Shown here piece after piece: positions 61,323 through 64,000 of a stretch of DNA of 64,000 bases. Location: the NCBI GenBank assembly GCA_001897535.1, contig MKTC01000006.1, positions 1 to 64,000 on the forward strand, read 5' to 3'. The notes beneath the pieces are model-generated. The model was given only the letters and a program-made list of their open reading frames with translations. It was not told the origin of the DNA and ran no database searches. Made by a program: the position numbers and the translations under genes. Each line of letters starts with the position of its first letter. The first letter of the stretch is position 1. The DNA is from Bacteroidetes bacterium 37-13. GTDB taxonomy: Bacteria; Bacteroidota; Bacteroidia; Chitinophagales; LD1.

Positions 61323-61832
61323 ATGTATTCAGAAACAACTTTCAAAGAACAGCAACAATTTCGCCAAGTATGGCTTTGGACTTTGCTCCTTGTCATTAAC
61401 GCACTATTTATTGTGGGAACAATAAGGCAAGTTTACTTAGGAAAGTCCTTTGGCAATAATCCCTCAAGCAACTTTGAGCTTGTTTCACTTACCATAATGG
61501 TATTAGGTATTTTACTGCTCTTTGTTTTTATGCGGCTTGAAACTGCTATTGATACAATTGGTGTTCATTATCGTTTTTATCCTTTTCACAGAAAAATGCG
61601 CACCATAGAGTGGAATAGAATTTCAAAAGCCTACACACGCAAATACAATCCAATTGGAGAATATGGCGGTTGGGGAATTAGGTCGGGCATTTTCGGGAGT
61701 GGAAAGGCTTTAAACATTTCAGGAAACAAAGGATTGCAACTTATTTACGACAACAACCAAAAACTTCTTTTGGGAACACAAAAGCTAAATGAATTAGAAA
61801 CCATTTTACAGCAACTTGGCAAAACCAATTAG
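61323..61832 (+). CDS. Two-helix membrane protein with PH-like domain
   Basis: A 169-residue protein with two membrane segments (about 18-38 and 52-71), then a soluble beta-rich part beginning ETAIDTIGVHYRFYPFHRKM, with IEWNRISKAY and IFGSGKALNISGNKGLQLI. The topology and strand pattern recall bacterial PH-like (bPH2 or DUF6141-like) proteins. There is no catalytic motif and no operon partner. Function unknown. Confidence 0.65.
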   Translation: MYSETTFKEQQQFRQVWLWTLLLVINALFIVGTIRQVYLGKSFGNNPSSNFELVSLTIMVLGILLLFVFMRLETAIDTIGVHYRFYPFHRKMRTIEWNRISKAYTRKYNPIGEYGGWGIRSGIFGSGKALNISGNKGLQLIYDNNQKLLLGTQKLNELETILQQLGKTN

Positions 61833-61964
61833 CTGTATTCCCACATCTATTGCTTTTAATTTCATAGCAATATTAAACCTAATTCAACATTCAAATTCAA
61901 TTAAAAAAATCGAGTTGGTTAGTTGAAAACAAAAGCTATTTTTATTTAAGAAAATTTAAAAATC

Positions 61965-63605
61965 ATGAACCGTAGGCAATTTTTAACCGGTTTCTTAACT
62001 GAAGAACAATCTCAAAATTCAACTGCTGCACCACGCGGAAGCAGTACCGATACTTCGCCTTACAACGGGCAATGGACAAAAAAGGAAATTGCGCACTTAC
62101 TGCGAAGAACCATGTATGGCGCAGCTTATAGCGACATTACTTACTTTGCAAACAAAACACTTGCGCAAACTGTTGATGAATTGCTCACCACAGGAACAGC
62201 GCCTTCTCCCCCACTCAATTATTACGGCACAGATTCCGGAGCCGCACTCGGGCAAACTTGGGTAAATGCCTCTTTAGATGTGAATGCCAATATAAACCGT
62301 GGACTTTCGCTATTGGCATGGGAGGCAGGAAATATGGTAAACCAAAGCAAAAGCCTTGAAGAAAAAATGGTGATATTTTGGCTCAACCATTTTGGAACTA
62401 ACATACAAGAATATGCTGATGCGCGATATGGCTATAAACACATTTCTACTATCAGGCAGCACTGCTTGGGCAACTTTAAAGATTTGGTACGTGCCATTAC
62501 CATTGACCCTGCAATGCTTCATTTCTTAAACGGCTACAAAAATACCAAAGCAAAGCCCGATGAAAATTACGGCAGAGAGCTAATGGAGCTTTTCACCGTG
62601 GGCAAAGATGGAGGACAAAAATATAGCGAAGATGACGTAAAAGAAGCTGCGCGTGTACTCACAGGATATAGAATTGTTACGAGCAACGCAACTTATGTTT
62701 TCGATTCGAGCAAACACGATACCGGTACTAAAACATTTTCAGCATTTTATAGCAACACCACGATTAGCGGCAAAAGCGGAGCAGCAGGAGAGCAAGAATT
62801 AGACGAATTGCTCAATATGATTTTTGCCACACAAGAAGTTGCACTTTTTATTTGCAGAAGACTATACCGCTATTTTGTGTATTACGAAATTGATTCTGCT
62901 GTTGAAACGAATGTGATTGCACCAATGGCAGCAGCTTTTAGAAGTTCAGGATACGATATAAAAGAACCATTGAGATTACTCTTTAATAGTGAACATTTTT
63001 TTGACAGCTACAATGTTGGCGCCATTATAAAACCTCCATTAGATTTAATTGTGGGTGTTACACGCGAAACAAAAGTGCTTTATCCTGATAATACAGATTT
63101 AGAAGCGCAATATTTTATGTGGCTTCAAATTGCATTGGTGAGCGGACAAGGTTTGCAGCAGCTAATTTTCGGACCGCCAAATGTGGCAGGTTGGGCTGCT
63201 TATCACCAAGAACCAAATTATCACGAGCTTTGGATAAGCACTGTTACACTTCCGCTTCGAAACCAAATTACAGATTTGCTTATTTATATTGGTTTAAAAA
63301 AGAATGGAAAAAAAGCTGTGATAGATACTGCCGATTGGCTCAGCCAATATCCTGATGCAGATAATGTAGATTTGGTAATTCAACAACTAAACGAACATTT
63401 ACTCACGCATCCACTTTCTGCAAATAACCAAGCTTTATTAAGAACTGTAATGCTTGGCGGCCAAACAACTTCATATTATTGGACACAAATTTGGCTCGAC
63501 TACAAAAACAATCCCACCGATACCGCCAAGAAAAAATTAGTAACCGATAAACTGCAATCTGTACTTAAATACATCACCAGTTTAGAAGAATTTCAACTCA
63601 GTTAA
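61965..63605 (+). CDS. DUF1800 family protein
   Basis: A 546-residue protein that starts MNRRQFLTGFL. Typical DUF1800 segments are HLLRRTMYGAAYSD, MVIFWLNHFGTNIQEY, YGRELMELFTVGKDGG, DDVKEAARVLTGYRI and FGPPNVAGWAAY. In Bacteroidota and many others this family is encoded next to a DUF1501 protein, as here (16 bases downstream). The pair is exported and of unknown function; links to surface polysaccharide or secreted hydrolase systems have been suggested for neighbours elsewhere. Confidence 0.92.
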   Translation: MNRRQFLTGFLTEEQSQNSTAAPRGSSTDTSPYNGQWTKKEIAHLLRRTMYGAAYSDITYFANKTLAQTVDELLTTGTAPSPPLNYYGTDSGAALGQTWVNASLDVNANINRGLSLLAWEAGNMVNQSKSLEEKMVIFWLNHFGTNIQEYADARYGYKHISTIRQHCLGNFKDLVRAITIDPAMLHFLNGYKNTKAKPDENYGRELMELFTVGKDGGQKYSEDDVKEAARVLTGYRIVTSNATYVFDSSKHDTGTKTFSAFYSNTTISGKSGAAGEQELDELLNMIFATQEVALFICRRLYRYFVYYEIDSAVETNVIAPMAAAFRSSGYDIKEPLRLLFNSEHFFDSYNVGAIIKPPLDLIVGVTRETKVLYPDNTDLEAQYFMWLQIALVSGQGLQQLIFGPPNVAGWAAYHQEPNYHELWISTVTLPLRNQITDLLIYIGLKKNGKKAVIDTADWLSQYPDADNVDLVIQQLNEHLLTHPLSANNQALLRTVMLGGQTTSYYWTQIWLDYKNNPTDTAKKKLVTDKLQSVLKYITSLEEFQLS

Positions 63606-63621
63606 TTTTTAAAATTAAGAC

Positions 63622-64000
63622 ATGAAAAGAAGAGAATTTATACGCAGAGCAGTTCCGGCAGTTACCGTGCCGATGATGCTAAACGGACTAAATATAAAAG
63701 CATTTGGAGAAAGCGCGCAATTGGAATCGCTCACCGGAGCAAGAGGAAACAACGACCATGTTTTAGTACTAATAGAACTGAGTGGCGGAAATGATGGATT
63801 AAATACAGTGATTCCGATTGACCAATACAGCGGCATTGCAGCGGTGCGTTCCAATGTAATGATTGACCAAAGCAAAGTACTTGCACTGAACGGAACTTCA
63901 AGTGTTGGTTTGCATCCTTCTATGAGTGGCGTACAACAAATGTATAACAATGGTAAAGTAAAAATTGTGCAATCGGTTGGCTACCCAAATCCAAATTTTT
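63622..64000 (+). CDS. DUF1501 family protein, 3' part outside window
   Basis: The first 126 codons are seen from ATG 63622. It starts MKRREFIRRAVPAVTVPMML, a Tat-like leader (RREFIRR), then DHVLVLIELSGGNDGLNTVI and LHPSMSGVQQMYNNGKVKIV, the hallmark of DUF1501 (a sulfatase/alkaline-phosphatase-like fold). It follows the DUF1800 gene by 16 bases in the same direction and so is its usual partner. It is cut by the right edge. Confidence 0.9.
   Translation, partial: MKRREFIRRAVPAVTVPMMLNGLNIKAFGESAQLESLTGARGNNDHVLVLIELSGGNDGLNTVIPIDQYSGIAAVRSNVMIDQSKVLALNGTSSVGLHPSMSGVQQMYNNGKVKIVQSVGYPNPNF

Noticed and set aside
1-64000. tRNA or rRNA genes
   Set aside because: No cloverleaf-like GGTTCRA segments with matching acceptor stems or rRNA-like stretches were found on reading; a tRNA search program was not available.

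Overview
The window reads as chromosomal DNA of a member of the Bacteroidota. The evidence is: at least three proteins end in type IX secretion (T9SS) type A sorting domains and two in CHU_C/type B domains; one is a SprB-repeat giant; there is a CPDreg-type TonB receptor; start codons rarely have a Shine-Dalgarno sequence; and a TAnnTTTG/TTCG(C) box recurs close upstream of genes. The DNA is AT-rich by eye. A Chitinophagales/Saprospirales-like or related environmental lineage is a reasonable guess, but the sequence alone does not fix it.

Layout. 1-3176: 5' part of a large secreted Gly-rich/LamG surface protein (minus). 3.5-6.7 kb: rnhA and gyrA. 6.8-10.1 kb: His/Cys-rich small membrane protein, TonB receptor and lipoprotein, a likely metal-uptake set. 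10.1-13.2 kb: class IV aminotransferase, small membrane protein, ABC-F ATPase. 13.4-15.6 kb: pirin, HMA protein, DUF3347 protein, AhpD-like protein. 15.6-23 kb: housekeeping genes (priA, recJ, a glycosyltransferase, gcvH, EamA transporter, PlsC-type acyltransferase). 23.3-29.8 kb: two divergent CHU_C proteins, one carrying 16 SprB-type repeats. 29.9-38.1 kb: halogenase-like flavoprotein, outer-membrane-type protein, TlpA-like lipoprotein, 3-hydroxyacyl-CoA dehydrogenase, GT2, neutral ceramidase, HSDR_N protein, NAD kinase. 38.2-48.8 kb: two T9SS cargo proteins flanking a helical protein, a heptose-nucleotide operon (gmhA, hddC-like, gmhB) and a deoxyhypusine-synthase-like gene.

The accessory part is 48.9-61.1 kb. 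It holds a type I restriction-modification operon in which hsdR and hsdM are each followed, with a one-base TAATG overlap, by a gene for a Y1/HUH (RAYT-like) transposase. Each transposase gene is followed by its own set of REP-like hairpins. The second set grades into a 12-unit, 15-bp tandem array, and another palindrome lies in frame inside hsdS. hsdS ends inside the 3' end of menB. After menB comes a dead IS5-family element with perfect terminal inverted repeats, then a T9SS-exported esterase and a two-gene unit: an alpha/beta hydrolase with Cys at the nucleophile position, and an OleC-like AMP-forming ligase. Its codon and base use looks richer in G and C than its neighbours. The window ends with a small membrane protein and a DUF1800/DUF1501 pair, the latter cut by the right edge.

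The most interesting system is the hsdR-RAYT-hsdM-RAYT-hsdS arrangement with its matching hairpins and minisatellite. Next come the lysine-less deoxyhypusine-synthase homologue heading a heptose operon and the Cys-hydrolase/OleC-like pair.
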